Positions 25,854-35,800 of a DNA stretch of 64,000 bases are shown piece after piece. Position 1 is the first letter of the stretch. The number at the start of each line of letters is the position of its first letter. The position numbers and the translations under genes were made by a program. Location: positions 124,001-188,000 of the forward strand of contig NZ_FOQO01000001.1 of assembly GCF_900113765.1 (NCBI RefSeq). The letters are read 5' to 3'. A model generated the notes under the pieces. The model was given only the letters and a program-made list of their open reading frames with translations. It ran no database searches and was not told the origin of the DNA. The stretch is from Parapedobacter indicus. Its GTDB lineage: Bacteria > Bacteroidota > Bacteroidia > Sphingobacteriales > Sphingobacteriaceae.

Positions 25854-26255
25854 GTGAGAGAGACGTTATCCAATAGGCTGCACGATTGTCAGCGATACTT
25901 TCTGGTATTCGCTGCATTGCTTTTGGTGCAGCTCACTTCCTGCCCCATCAAAAGCAGTATCAAAACGCTAATCGGCATTCCCATCCACACAGAACAGCAA
26001 ACCGCTAAAGGCAATCTTATTTTTCAGGGAAGCGGGTTGGAGAAATGTGGCAATGGTAAAACCGTGGATACGCAAGTATTCCGAATCAGGTTTTCCACCG
26101 TAAATAATCTATTGCCGGTCGCCCTGCTTACGGCGGATTTTCTTCGTTCGTTCGGTGATCCGCGCTTCAAGGAACAGCCTCATCCCTTTTATGGGAACCT
26201 GAGAATTTCTGGAACGTTACCGATATTCCTTCAATACCGAAAGCTCATCATTTAG
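25854..26255 (+). CDS. Small exported or lipoprotein-like protein of unknown function
   Basis: This 133-aa frame uses GTG 25854. It has a hydrophobic segment LVFAALLLVQLTSC (a lipobox-like LTSC at about residues 26-29), then PIKSSIKTLIGIP, a second hydrophobic stretch VALLTADFLRSFG and a C-terminus HPFYGNL and PIFLQYRKLII. I believe I have seen this end pattern in small Bacteroidota proteins near metal and redox genes, but cannot name a family. Base composition and codon use match the neighbours. The next gene, a TlpA-like thioredoxin, begins 99 bp downstream. Confidence 0.6.
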   Translation: MRETLSNRLHDCQRYFLVFAALLLVQLTSCPIKSSIKTLIGIPIHTEQQTAKGNLIFQGSGLEKCGNGKTVDTQVFRIRFSTVNNLLPVALLTADFLRSFGDPRFKEQPHPFYGNLRISGTLPIFLQYRKLII

Positions 26256-26354
26256 TACCTTCTGATTTTTTTCGCGGAACAACTATCCACGGCGGAACGG
26301 TTCGCCGTTGAATATACGATATATACAATGCTACACAATTAAAATACTTATCAT

Positions 26355-26930
26355 ATGCAGATGCAATTCAAGAATTTGGCAATTTGTTGGGGATTTTTCA
26401 TACTGGCAACTATTTCATTCGTGGCATGTGGAAATGCTGACGAGAATAAAGGAAGTAATTCAGAAAACCGAAATACCTCGAAGGAGGAAGTGGCAGGGGT
26501 TGGAACCGGGGCGACCGCCGGTGTTTCATTTACCGATCAAAACGGAAAAACCGTATCGCTGAGCTCACTAAAAGGTAAGGTCGTTTTTATTAATTTCTGG
26601 GCGACGTGGTGTCCTCCGTGTATCCATGAAATGCCATCCATCAACAAGCTGAAGCATACTTTCAAGGGCAGCCAAGACATCGTGTTTCTGATGGTGGATG
26701 TGGACAACAAAATAGCGCAATCCACTGCGTTTATGGAAGAGAATAAGTACGATTTGCCAGTATACGTTCCCGCCAGCAACATCCCGTCTGACTATCTGGG
26801 AGGCGCGATCCCGACTACGGTCATTTTGGATAAAAATGGTGAAATGGTAGGCCGAATGGAGGGTGGCAGGGATTATACCGACCCACGGATAATAGAAGCG
26901 CTGAACGAACTGGTGGAAGCTGATCAATAG
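26355..26930 (+). CDS. TlpA/ResA-like thioredoxin lipoprotein
   Basis: The 191-aa protein has a lipoprotein signal with lipobox SFVAC (Cys 25), a Ser/Asn/Glu-rich linker (26-55), then a thioredoxin fold. The redox motif is WC86-P-P-C89 in NFWATWCPPC, and the cis-Pro loop is IPTTVILDKNG. Such proteins are periplasmic, membrane-tethered thiol:disulfide reductases used in cytochrome c maturation or extracytoplasmic redox repair. No cytochrome maturation gene is adjacent, so the partner is open. Confidence 0.92.
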   Translation: MQMQFKNLAICWGFFILATISFVACGNADENKGSNSENRNTSKEEVAGVGTGATAGVSFTDQNGKTVSLSSLKGKVVFINFWATWCPPCIHEMPSINKLKHTFKGSQDIVFLMVDVDNKIAQSTAFMEENKYDLPVYVPASNIPSDYLGGAIPTTVILDKNGEMVGRMEGGRDYTDPRIIEALNELVEADQ

Positions 26931-27123
26931 GTAATCGTACATTCTTCGCGTGGGGAGCGGATGGGTAGCAGCCATTATTTTTTCCGACTGCTATTTGGTA
27001 ACAAAAGCTGTGCTATTTTCAATCGGGGCTAAAAAGCCGGTAAAAAATCACCATCTTTGTGAACGAAATGAACAACGTGTAAACGCATGTGTTAATCGAC
27101 GGACCGGCTTGCTTTAACCTGAA

Positions 27124-28707
27124 ATGAAAAGACTTTTATCCTATTTTCTTGTATTCTTAGTTTCGGCCAATTGGCTCCTTGCTCAGACTTCAGCAAACGA
27201 AAGCTTTAACCGTTCCTTTCTGCATATCTATATGCACACAGCCAGTGAAGACGTTAACCTGGCCCTAAAGTCAGCGGATTCCCTTTATCAAACGGCTGTA
27301 AGTGATATTCACAAAATCCGTTCGTTGATGTTGATCTCCGATATGTACCACCGGATGGCAAATCGCGATTCATCCATTCACTACGCCGTAAAAGCGGAGC
27401 GGATAGCGGAGCAGGCGGATAACTACGTTTGGCAGGCACGTATATGTGGGGTATTGTCTACGCAGCATCGCGAAACGGGTTTGTATAACGCGGGTAGGCG
27501 GTATATAGAAAAGGGATTGAAAGTCATTGAGAAGGTAGCGAATCCGGAGGCTGCAAATCAATTCAAGGGTCAATGTTTCCAGGAATTGGGCTTTTATGAT
27601 GTGGAAGAAGGGCGGTACGAAGAGGCGATATCCAACTTCAGGAGAGCCGAACCGTTTTTTGTTGATCTGCCAGATACCGTGGTTCGGTATTTTGCCCTTG
27701 CACAAAACGACGAACGGATCGGCTTGTGCCATCTCGAATTGGAGGCTTTAGATTCTGCTGCATTCTACTACAACCGTGCGTTAGCGCTAGAACAGAAGGC
27801 ATCGAAAGCAGGTACGCCGGTTAAAGGATTTATTTATAATGGATTAGGTCGTGTGCATTTGGCAGATAAGCACTATGAACAGGCGGACTCCTGTTTCCAC
27901 CAAGCACTGGCCATTGCAGAAGCAACCGGATTACCAAACCTAAAAATCAGTGTATATAAGGATCTGGCGAGGTATTACAGGCTAACGGGCAACGACGAAA
28001 AGCATCGGCGATACAACGATAAATACCTGAAAGAAATAGAGGAAAATACGATCAAACATAAACGATATGCCGACCATGTCATTGCACGCATCGAGCGCCG
28101 GCTTGAGAACATGACCGCTTCCAATAAAGTGTTAAGTCTAACGGCGTCCGTACTGATCGTATTCATGGGAGTGGGGATGGGGCTTTACGTCCGTAGGCAG
28201 CGGAAAAATTACCAGCGATACCAAGCCATTATCAGGGCGCTTAAAAACCAGGGCACGGAGGTGTTGGTAAATGAGCAGACAGCAACCAACGGAGAGATGG
28301 ATCGGGAGAAGAACATCATGCCCGAAAATACCAAACAGGAGCTGCTGAAGAAACTGGAACGCTTTGAATCTTCCCAGCAATTTACAGACCGGAATATTTC
28401 CATTGCGGTGCTGGCGGGGAAGATGAAGACGAATACCAAATACCTTTCTTATATTATCAACAATTACCGAAACAAGGATTTCAATGGCTATGTCAATGAA
28501 CTCCGCGTCAACTACATCATCGCGAAGATGGAAACGGACAGCCGATACCTCAATTACAAGATCAGTTACCTGGCGGAAGAATGTGGGTTTGCTACGCACA
28601 GCCAATTTACCACCGTTTTCAGAAATATCACGGGTTTGTCGCCCTCTACGTTTATAACGTATCTGCGGAAGGATGGACAAATGGAAGATAAGGTACTATT
28701 GAATTGA
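27124..28707 (+). CDS. TPR-containing membrane AraC-type regulator
   Basis: The 527-aa protein has a signal or anchor (1-20, ending LLAQ), then a periplasmic block of TPR repeats (about 45-310, for example YNGLGRVHLADKHYEQADSCFHQAL). One membrane helix follows (about 340-358, LIVFMGVGMGLYV), then a cytoplasmic linker and an AraC HTH (about 410-515, with ISIAVLAGKMKTNTKYLSYIINN and ISYLAEECGFATHSQFTTVFRN). The layout suits one-component sensing across the inner membrane. It stands alone on its strand and is followed by two more membrane AraC genes after 159 bp. Signal and targets are unknown. Confidence 0.9.
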   Translation: MKRLLSYFLVFLVSANWLLAQTSANESFNRSFLHIYMHTASEDVNLALKSADSLYQTAVSDIHKIRSLMLISDMYHRMANRDSSIHYAVKAERIAEQADNYVWQARICGVLSTQHRETGLYNAGRRYIEKGLKVIEKVANPEAANQFKGQCFQELGFYDVEEGRYEEAISNFRRAEPFFVDLPDTVVRYFALAQNDERIGLCHLELEALDSAAFYYNRALALEQKASKAGTPVKGFIYNGLGRVHLADKHYEQADSCFHQALAIAEATGLPNLKISVYKDLARYYRLTGNDEKHRRYNDKYLKEIEENTIKHKRYADHVIARIERRLENMTASNKVLSLTASVLIVFMGVGMGLYVRRQRKNYQRYQAIIRALKNQGTEVLVNEQTATNGEMDREKNIMPENTKQELLKKLERFESSQQFTDRNISIAVLAGKMKTNTKYLSYIINNYRNKDFNGYVNELRVNYIIAKMETDSRYLNYKISYLAEECGFATHSQFTTVFRNITGLSPSTFITYLRKDGQMEDKVLLN

Positions 28708-28811
28708 TAAATTCAGGTATATGTTGTGGATTTATTGTAATGTGTTGTTATTTAATTAGTTACTGGGTTTATTTTCTTGCTATATTCCGTAATCTGATAA
28801 GCTAAATAGTT

Positions 28812-28840
28812 TTGAGTTTAAACATCACTATGTAGCTTTG
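28812..28840 (+). promoter_or_regulatory. Bacteroidota-type promoter for the membrane AraC pair
   Basis: TTG at 28812-28814 and TAGCTTTG at 28833-28840 fit the -33 TTG and -7 TAnnTTTG consensus of the Bacteroidota primary sigma factor, with an 18-bp spacer. The -7 element ends 26 bp before ATG 28867. The region 28708-28866 is otherwise AT-rich and empty. Confidence 0.55.
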
Positions 28841-28866
28841 AAGTATATACGACCGTACAATCTACC

Positions 28867-29970
28867 ATGGAAGGACTCTTTGTCAGCGTTACACTGGTTT
28901 ACACATTATTATCATGCGGCCTCTTATTAGCTGCCTTTTTCAACTTCCGTAGCCAACCTAATCGTTACCTGATCGTTGGTTTTTGGGCGGTCTGTTTGCA
29001 CATTGTTTATAAACTGATATGGGTGGGCTGGGGCAATCCCAGCCAATACGAGATTCCCCTTCCGTTCGGACTGATGTATCCAGTGTTGCTTTACCTGTTT
29101 GCCCGTGCATATTACCGGCCGGAAATAGCCGGTTCTTACCGGCAGTTGATGTTCCTATCGTTGCCATTTTTTCTGCACCTTGTGTTATTTGTAGCTGCCT
29201 GTCTGCAGCCCACGGAGAGCGGTTGGATAGCTGGATACGCAAAAATCTACTATGTTTCCTGCATGTTATCGCTGTTGACCTTTTCCACGCTGACTGCAAA
29301 GATGTATACGAATTCCAAAAAGCCATCTACCCCAACGGATATCCTGATCCGCCAGTTGACCATGATGTGTTTTGGATTGGTTTTGCTCGGCTACATGGTA
29401 CTGTATCAAGTAAGTGTGCCAGATGATGACGTTGGGTTTGAGGTCCGACCGATGGTTTACCTGTTCTTAGCCCTCGGATTTGGCTTGATGATACGCTATA
29501 TTATTACCCTTGGCATCCCTATTTTCCATGGTTTCAATGAAGGAGAAGCAGTGTTGTCTAAAGCCGGGGGCGAGCCAAACAGCACGGTTCAGCCTTCGGT
29601 GGTAGCCGAATGGGCAGTAGTCATTGAACAGGAACTGATTCGCACCCAGCTGTATCTTAATCCGTCGGTCTCCTTGGATATGCTGGCGCAGGAAGCCGCC
29701 ATACCCCGCCATCAGCTGACGCAGGTTTTTAATGGTTATTACAAAAAGTCATTTTATCAGTTTATCGCTGCAATGCGGATCGAATATGCCGTTCGCCGGA
29801 TTTCGGAATTAGGCGATAAAGTCACGCTGGATTCTTTATCGTATGAATGCGGGTTTAATTCCAAGACATCATTCAATCGGTATTTTAAAGCGTATACCGG
29901 TATGACTCCTTCCGAATACCGAACCGCGCGGCAATCGATCACTAATCAAACGCTATCGATTCCACAGTGA
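28867..29970 (+). CDS. Seven-helix membrane AraC-type regulator A
   Basis: The first 215 or so of 367 residues form about seven hydrophobic helices (for example LVYTLLSCGLLLAAFF, LPFFLHLVLFVAACL, LVLLGYMVLYQV, MVYLFLALGFGLMIRYII). A short linker and an AraC HTH follow (about 255-355; LDMLAQEAAIPRHQLTQVFN and YECGFNSKTSFNRYFKAYTG). The membrane half probably senses a signal within or across the inner membrane. The stop overlaps the GTG of the next, homologous gene by 4 bp, so the two are coupled and may form a hetero-oligomer (inference). Confidence 0.88.
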   Translation: MEGLFVSVTLVYTLLSCGLLLAAFFNFRSQPNRYLIVGFWAVCLHIVYKLIWVGWGNPSQYEIPLPFGLMYPVLLYLFARAYYRPEIAGSYRQLMFLSLPFFLHLVLFVAACLQPTESGWIAGYAKIYYVSCMLSLLTFSTLTAKMYTNSKKPSTPTDILIRQLTMMCFGLVLLGYMVLYQVSVPDDDVGFEVRPMVYLFLALGFGLMIRYIITLGIPIFHGFNEGEAVLSKAGGEPNSTVQPSVVAEWAVVIEQELIRTQLYLNPSVSLDMLAQEAAIPRHQLTQVFNGYYKKSFYQFIAAMRIEYAVRRISELGDKVTLDSLSYECGFNSKTSFNRYFKAYTGMTPSEYRTARQSITNQTLSIPQ

Positions 29971-31082
29971 TAGCTACCTACCTCCTTGTGGCAGTTATCA
30001 GTGTATCGCTGCTGGCCATATGCGTGAGTATATTGGGTAGGCGGCGAACAGTGATGGATCGATACGTACGATGTTTTCTACTATTTTTGACAATCCACGC
30101 GCTACACGCCTTGGTGGTACGTACGTATTTTGCTGACCAGATGCGACTGGATTATTTCGCACCTTACGGGTTGCTGTATGGGCCTTTTCTTTATTATGCC
30201 TATTGGTTGGCGGGAGGCAACCGATTGGACGTAAAGAAGGCGTTGATACATGTATTTCCTTTCTTTATTTTTCTGCTTGGCTATTTACTTTGGCTGGCAG
30301 CTCCGTGGATTTTCAGTGGCTACGAGCGCCTTTTCGGATTAAGCCTTTATGGCGTACTTGCACTCTCCCTGTTCTCGTATACCATATGGGCTTTGTTTTT
30401 CCGGCCGACCGGCAGTGATGCAAGCCGTATCAATGAATCGCGTATGTTGGCAATGATGGCCATGGTACTGGCTTTTGCAGCCGTACTGTTTCTGGTGTTT
30501 GCTTATTCCAATATGGTTTCAGGCCCCGTTCGCTCGCAATTTAACGGATCCATTGTCTTCTTATGCATGTTAAGTGCTTCTCTTAGTTTATTTTTCCATA
30601 TCGTTCGGCAGACCGCCAGCGGTATGCAGGTTACGGCTAAAGCAGGTTCGCCGCAGGTTGTTGAGCGCGCACCGGCCGAAAGCCCTGTAGATCATCCTCC
30701 GGAGAGTGGTCCCTATCAAAAATCGGCAATTTCTCCAGACCAGTTAAACGTTTACGAGACATCGGTACGCCAAATGGTGGAGGAAAAGCAGATTTACCTC
30801 GATGATGGCCTCTCACTGGCCTCACTGGCCCAGCAGCTGAGAATTCCGAAGCACCACCTATCGCAGGTATTTTCATTGCGCATTGGTAAAAATTTCAACA
30901 CTTACGTCAACGAACTCCGGATAAACCATGCCATTGCATTGATGCGTACCCGTCCTGAATGGACAATTACGGAGATTTTTCTGGCCAGTGGTTTTAACGC
31001 CAAAGCATCCTTTAACCGGTATTTCAAGCAGTTTCATGGAACAACGCCCACGGAGTACCGGAGCGGGATTGCAGGTAACTAA
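29967..31082 (+). CDS. Seven-helix membrane AraC-type regulator B
   Basis: The 371-aa product starts at GTG 29967 in a GTGA overlap with the preceding stop. Its layout is the same: about seven membrane helices (about 4-22, 32-50, 65-82, 93-112, 120-138, 160-182, 190-210), a Pro-rich linker (about 230-252), and an AraC HTH (about 262-365; LASLAQQLRIPKHHLSQVFSL and FLASGFNAKASFNRYFKQFHG). It is a diverged paralogue of the gene before it. The stop at 31080-31082 overlaps the end of the toxin remnant on the other strand. Confidence 0.88.
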   Translation: MIATYLLVAVISVSLLAICVSILGRRRTVMDRYVRCFLLFLTIHALHALVVRTYFADQMRLDYFAPYGLLYGPFLYYAYWLAGGNRLDVKKALIHVFPFFIFLLGYLLWLAAPWIFSGYERLFGLSLYGVLALSLFSYTIWALFFRPTGSDASRINESRMLAMMAMVLAFAAVLFLVFAYSNMVSGPVRSQFNGSIVFLCMLSASLSLFFHIVRQTASGMQVTAKAGSPQVVERAPAESPVDHPPESGPYQKSAISPDQLNVYETSVRQMVEEKQIYLDDGLSLASLAQQLRIPKHHLSQVFSLRIGKNFNTYVNELRINHAIALMRTRPEWTITEIFLASGFNAKASFNRYFKQFHGTTPTEYRSGIAGN

Positions 31083-31265
31083 TCGTAACCAAGGCTTGAT
31101 CTTTCAGGGTCTCGGCATGACCGGTAGCCTTCTTTGTCGCCTAGTTTGGCAATGAAGTCATAGGCTTCATCGGTAAATTTTTCCGCTGTTGCCAAAAGGC
31201 TTCCGATTCCAGATACCAAGAGATTTCGGCTATGCTTGTGGCAGTAGACTCACGAATGCTTACTT
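31079..31265 (-). pseudogene. Frameshifted RelE/ParE-like toxin remnant
   Basis: Read on the minus strand, one frame gives SIRESTATSIAEISWYLESEAF, and a second frame, after a slip at the A-run 31194-31197, continues LATAEKFTDEAYDFIAKLGD and CRDPERSSLGYD with a stop at 31079-31081. Together these follow the N-terminal two thirds of a RelE/ParE-type toxin, including the SIAEISWYLES helix. The catalytic C-terminal strand is missing. It lies directly downstream of an intact antitoxin-like gene, the usual order for such pairs. Confidence 0.65.
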
Positions 31266-31430
31266 TTCGGAAGCCCATTTATGGATAAGCTTTTTGCTAT
31301 GAGTGCACGCTTCTTCAATCGAAAAAGTTTTGTCCGGTTTCCACTTGAGGGCAGCTTGTTTTTGTAATTCCTGATAGCTGGCTTCAGGAATGATGACGTA
31401 CTTCTTATTGTCAATAGTTACGTGTGTCAT
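31260..31430 (-). CDS. Small antitoxin-like protein
   Basis: The frame runs from ATG 31430 to TAA 31260-31262 and gives 56 aa. It begins MTHVTIDNKKYVIIPEASYQEL and ends IEEACTHSKKLIHKWASEK. A beta-strand N-terminus with VIIPEASY-EL and a basic helical end fits Phd-like antitoxins of RelE/ParE modules. It lies immediately upstream of the broken toxin. Its frame is intact although the toxin is dead. Divergent to it, 63 bp away, is the small gene at 31494. Confidence 0.68.
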   Translation of the reverse strand: MTHVTIDNKKYVIIPEASYQELQKQAALKWKPDKTFSIEEACTHSKKLIHKWASEK

Positions 31431-31493
31431 GATATTTTATATATCACAAACAAATGTAACAAAACGGTTGTGGAATAACAATAGCTACAATTT

Positions 31494-31697
31494 ATGGCCG
31501 CCCAAAACAAGCTTACCCAGGAAATTCTTGATGAATTGCTGGCAACGGATGAGAAGTCGGCGCTGGACGAGGGATACATCGACGCAAAAACTGGCGAGGA
31601 ATTGTCGGATTTCCAAAATTACCTTCTTGACGGTCCGATAATGGACGCCGACCAATACTCACAATTTAAAGAAAACAGAAAGCATTTAAGTACATAG
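31494..31697 (+). CDS. Small conserved acidic protein of unknown function
   Basis: The 67-aa product from ATG 31494 is acidic and helical (TQEILDELLATDEKSALDEGYIDAKTG is its helical core, shown here in part as ILDELLATDEKSALDEGY) and ends QFKENRKHLS. I recognise no named family. Its low-repeat, charged sequence and position beside a toxin-antitoxin locus leave antitoxin or orphan small protein as options. It is divergent from the antitoxin-like gene, so the 63 bp between them should hold both promoters. Confidence 0.58.
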   Translation: MAAQNKLTQEILDELLATDEKSALDEGYIDAKTGEELSDFQNYLLDGPIMDADQYSQFKENRKHLST

Positions 31698-32210
31698 GTT
31701 TGCATATATCTAGCAATAAGCTTATCTTAGTACTTCCTCCAAATCTAGCCTTAATTTTCGTTGCTATACTTTCGTACCGGCTGAGTCCCGTATTGCGACT
31801 TGTTCAGACCGTCTTCTCCATGACAAAATAGTAATTTCATTAATGATCCGTAATGGGTCCATGAAATCACTGCAAATAATGGATTCATTATGGACGGATT
31901 ATGGATTCATTGTGGACTCATCTCGAAGAGGGTCCCGTTTGGTTCCCCGCTGGTACGGATACCTGTCTTATCCTGTTTCATATAAACCTGATGAAAAGAA
32001 AGGTATTGGTTTTGATTGATAGGACAAATATACGGATTCTCGGCGAGGTTACAAAAAAATCTCCAAAATCGTTGCTGCCTTACGTCTCAAATCGTTGGGA
32101 TCACTGACATCCCAAGCATTTGAGACGTTTTTTTTCGTCGTTCTCTACATGTTTGCGGCATGAAAAACAGCGCCGTTGTACCAGATGGTTGAGCGGTACC
32201 GTATGTATCT
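31698..32210. other. 513-bp gap without a convincing gene
   Basis: No frame here looks like a protein; the longest, at 31901-32107, ends within a hairpin and shows no domain. The gap holds a 22-bp direct repeat (two copies of ATGGATTCATTxTGGAC at 31879-31923) and, near its right end, a long hairpin followed by eight T at 32083-32135. It separates the toxin-antitoxin locus from the second T9SS module and may include the leader of that module. Confidence 0.7.
32083..32135 (+). terminator. Long hairpin plus T-tract before the second T9SS module
   Basis: Two 19-base arms (from CGTCTCAAAT, and ending ATTTGAGACG) pair with only a two-base mismatch around a 7-base loop and are followed by T8 at 32128-32135. 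This is the shape of a strong intrinsic terminator on the plus strand. No gene ends just before it; the nearest plus-strand gene ends at 31697. It may therefore insulate or attenuate the operon that starts at 32211. Confidence 0.7.
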
Positions 32211-32861
32211 ATGAAAAATTACTACCGATTTTTTTGCTTACTCTTTTGCATTGTTCTTTCGTCTACTTGCCTTGCCAAACGCAGTAGTGAATACATTGTG
32301 TTGGCAGTAGGCACATCATTTAGTTACCGATTCGACCAGACCGTGAAATGGCGTATTACAGAATTAGCGGGTGGTAAAGTCTTGAAGAATGGATTCGGTC
32401 CGATCCGTAAGTTGGTTTTCGAAATTCCAGGTGCCTATCAGATTGATGTGGAGGAGGAGTTGAATTATGATCCTGCTACATGCAATCATCCCCAGTATCC
32501 AAATGAAATCACTATCGAGGTCAGTCCTTACAGAATGGAGTTTGACTTTGCCACGGTCCGCCTATCCGATGAAATTGCCGGCGGGCAACCTGCCGACGGG
32601 CGGACACTTTCCGTGGATGTGAATTTTAGTGTCTATGGAAAAGATACAGTGGTTTATGAGGTTCCGCCGGTAAGGACAGCTGGAGCAGGGACTTCGATAA
32701 CCGGCTTACCTATAGACAAGCAGATACTACTGAAGCCGGGTGTCAATACGTTTGTTTATCTACTCAGCGGACAGGTGCATAGCAACAGTTACATCATGTT
32801 CGATTTTTTGGATATCAATAACCAAGTTCAAGTCTACAGCCTGCCTCAAAAAATTAAATAG
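32211..32861 (+). CDS. Secreted protein of unknown function preceding adhesin 2
   Basis: The 216-aa protein has a clear signal peptide (MKNYYRFFCLLFCIVLSS, cleavage near residue 22) and then a region that looks all-beta (YIVLAVGTSFSYRF, GAYQIDVEEELNYDPATC, NTFVYLLSGQVHSNSYIMF). It has no lipobox and no T9SS C-terminal signal. I do not recognise a family. It starts 13 bp before the giant adhesin gene and is surely cotranscribed with it, so a role as a periplasmic or surface helper is possible (inference). Confidence 0.7.
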   Translation: MKNYYRFFCLLFCIVLSSTCLAKRSSEYIVLAVGTSFSYRFDQTVKWRITELAGGKVLKNGFGPIRKLVFEIPGAYQIDVEEELNYDPATCNHPQYPNEITIEVSPYRMEFDFATVRLSDEIAGGQPADGRTLSVDVNFSVYGKDTVVYEVPPVRTAGAGTSITGLPIDKQILLKPGVNTFVYLLSGQVHSNSYIMFDFLDINNQVQVYSLPQKIK

Positions 32862-32874
32862 CAATATATAGCAT

Positions 32875-35800
32875 ATGACTACAATCAATACATTTCGTGT
32901 TAATTCGGTTTGGACTTCGCTATTGGCTACACTATTTCTATTGGTGTTGAGTCATACAGCGGCTGCACAGGGATGCGGTTTTGTGGCGGGGATGGGTTGC
33001 CCCGGTACGGATTATAGCAATTTCGGCTGGAATTCCCGGGCGGCCAATGCTAGTGACATTGCTTCAATCGAATACGACAACTTCATTGGCGGATACCATG
33101 CTACGATGGTTCGCACAAACGACGGCTCTTTTCAGGTATGGGGTGCGAATATGGCAGCCAATGGCACCAGTAATGTGCTCTCTCCACTCGAAATTAATAG
33201 TACAAATTATCCTGGTTTATCGGGTACTGTGCTTAAAGCAGCTTTAGGAGATCGGCAAGCGAATAGCCAGCGTGTCGTTTTGACAACGGAAGGGTTGTAT
33301 ATATGGGGGTATTCAGGAAGTTTGATAAGTACCTCCGTAGTTAACAGTACGGATTTTCAAAAACTAGAGATCGGTAGTAATCCCACTGGTTTGCCCATTG
33401 GCGTTGCCCCAACCGATGTCAAAATGCTTTTCGGTACGTATCAAACGCTCGCGATAGTGACCTGCGACGGTCACGTATGGGTAATATCACAACATGGTGC
33501 CAATACCGGTAGTGGGAATACTTCAGCGAGCGCTACGGTTTGGCACCAGGTAATTGACGATGCTGATAATCCACTTTCGGATATAAAAGCGGTTAGGGGT
33601 ACGCCCCAGGGGTTGGTGGCCTTGAAGTATGATGGTGACTATACCTTGTGGACGTGGGGAAGAAATACGTTTTTGGGGGATAACACGCCGGTCGCAGCGC
33701 GGACAAAGGCGACCCAGATGACTTTGCCAAGTACAGAAACGGATGAGCCGATTAAAATGATCGGGATGTCTGGGTTAGAAGACCGCGCAGCAAGCTATTA
33801 CGTATTATATGCAAACGGACATTTATACGCGCTGGGCGACAACTATCGAAGACAATTAGGAGATTGGTCGACGACGACTCGGACAGGCTGGGTACAACCA
33901 CAATATAGCAATACCCCCGGGGACGTCATGAACGACATCCGCTGGATATCCCCTCAAGAACATGATGAATTATATGCAACTGTCAATGTGCTAACCAATG
34001 ATGCAACGCTATATAACTGGGGAAGTGGTAGTTACGGTATGCTTGGCCAGGGTTCAGGTACATCTTATGATCCTGGAGTTCCTAATGGCATAGTTGCGGG
34101 CGATAAAATTATCGCGGTGGAATCGGGAGGGCATACCACCATGGTAGTCAAGATGTGCGAAGTTAAGTTTGGGTATGTAGGGCACCGCGTTGATGGAAGT
34201 ATGGGGGATGGTACTTCAGGTGATACAAATGAAACAGCGTTTACCTTTGAAACTGCCGAAGTGCAGATTTGTGGTGCAGCATCGGTTCCTACAATTGATG
34301 CGGTTGAAATCGGTGGCGGAACATTTTATTTTGGTCCGAACGATCGTTATTGTAATGGGTCTTCCATTGTGCTTTTGCCCTCCGATACGGATGAAGACGG
34401 AGATTTTGGAGGCGTATTTACTATTGTCGCTGGATCTGCATCAGCGACCCTGACCGGAGCGGAGAATAATATATTAACGTTTACGGGTACAGGCAATACG
34501 TCAGTAACCATTCGTTATACCGTAACGACTGCTGAGTGCGGTATCGAAGTAACATCCGAACGAACTTTCCTCACCGAAGACTGTGGAGCGGAACTCACAC
34601 TAGAGAAATCAGCAATATTCAATGATAATGGTGTCGGAGACAATGCAGGTGACAACGCCGCCCAACCCGAAGAAACAATAACTTACACCTTTACCTTAAC
34701 GAATACCGGTGATTATTGGATTGATAATTTAGAAATTTCTGATCCGCTATTTCAAGCACCGAATCCTGTTGTCGCTATAACATTAGATTTCAGCGAAGCG
34801 GAACAAAATGGCGTACTGCAACCTGGTGAATTTGCAACTGCTATAGCGACCTACACCGTTACACAATCTGATATTGACAATGGAGGTGTGTATAACCGAG
34901 CAACAGTAACAGGTGATTATATACGTGCAGACGGTGATGAGTTGCAAGTGACTGATGAATCAAGCGATCCAGACCCTCTTGTTCCAGGGGATCCTGGTTA
35001 TGATGCAATTCGTCCAGATCATACCTATACCGGCCTTCCGATGAACTCGGTGCTTGCGCTGGTGAAGTCGGGCGTGTTCAACGACGAGAACGAGGACACG
35101 TACGGGCAGCCTGGCGAGACGATCACCTACACGTTCACGGTGAGCAACGGGGGTAACGTCACGGTTGACGGCATATCGGTCAGCGACGTGCTCCTTGAAG
35201 CACCGAACCCTGTTGTCGCGGTCACTGCTGTTGCGGACAGCTATACGGGCACGGGCCCCTACGGGGGTTCGCTTGCCCCGGGGGAGTCGGTGGAGTACAC
35301 GGCGGACTATGTGCTGACGCAGGGTGATGTCGACAATGGCGGTGTTACGAACGCTGCCGTTGTCACGGGCGATGACCCGGAGGGCGATCCGGTGACCGAC
35401 GACTCGGGCACGGCCGCGGACAACGACGATGGCACGGAGACGGGCCTTCCGATGAACCCGGTGCTTGCGCTGGTGAAGTCGGGCGTGTTCAATGACGAGA
35501 ACGAGGACACGTACGGGCAGCCTGGCGAGACGATCACCTACACGTTCACGGTGAGCAACGGGGGTAACGTCACGGTTGACGGCATATCGGTCAGCGACGT
35601 GCTCCTTGAAGCACCGAACCCTGTTGTCGTGGTCACTGCTGTTGCGGACAGCTACACGGGCACGGGCCCCTACGGGGGTTCGCTTGCCCCGGGGGAGTCG
35701 GTGGAGTACACGGCGGACTATGTGCTGACGCAGGGTGATGTCGACAATGGCGGTGTTACGAACGCTGCCGTTGTCACGGGCGATGACCCGGAGGGCGATC

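Noticed and set aside
31901-32107. 68-aa plus-strand frame in the gap before T9SS module 2
   Set aside because: It covers a direct repeat and ends inside a terminator-like hairpin; composition is not protein-like.
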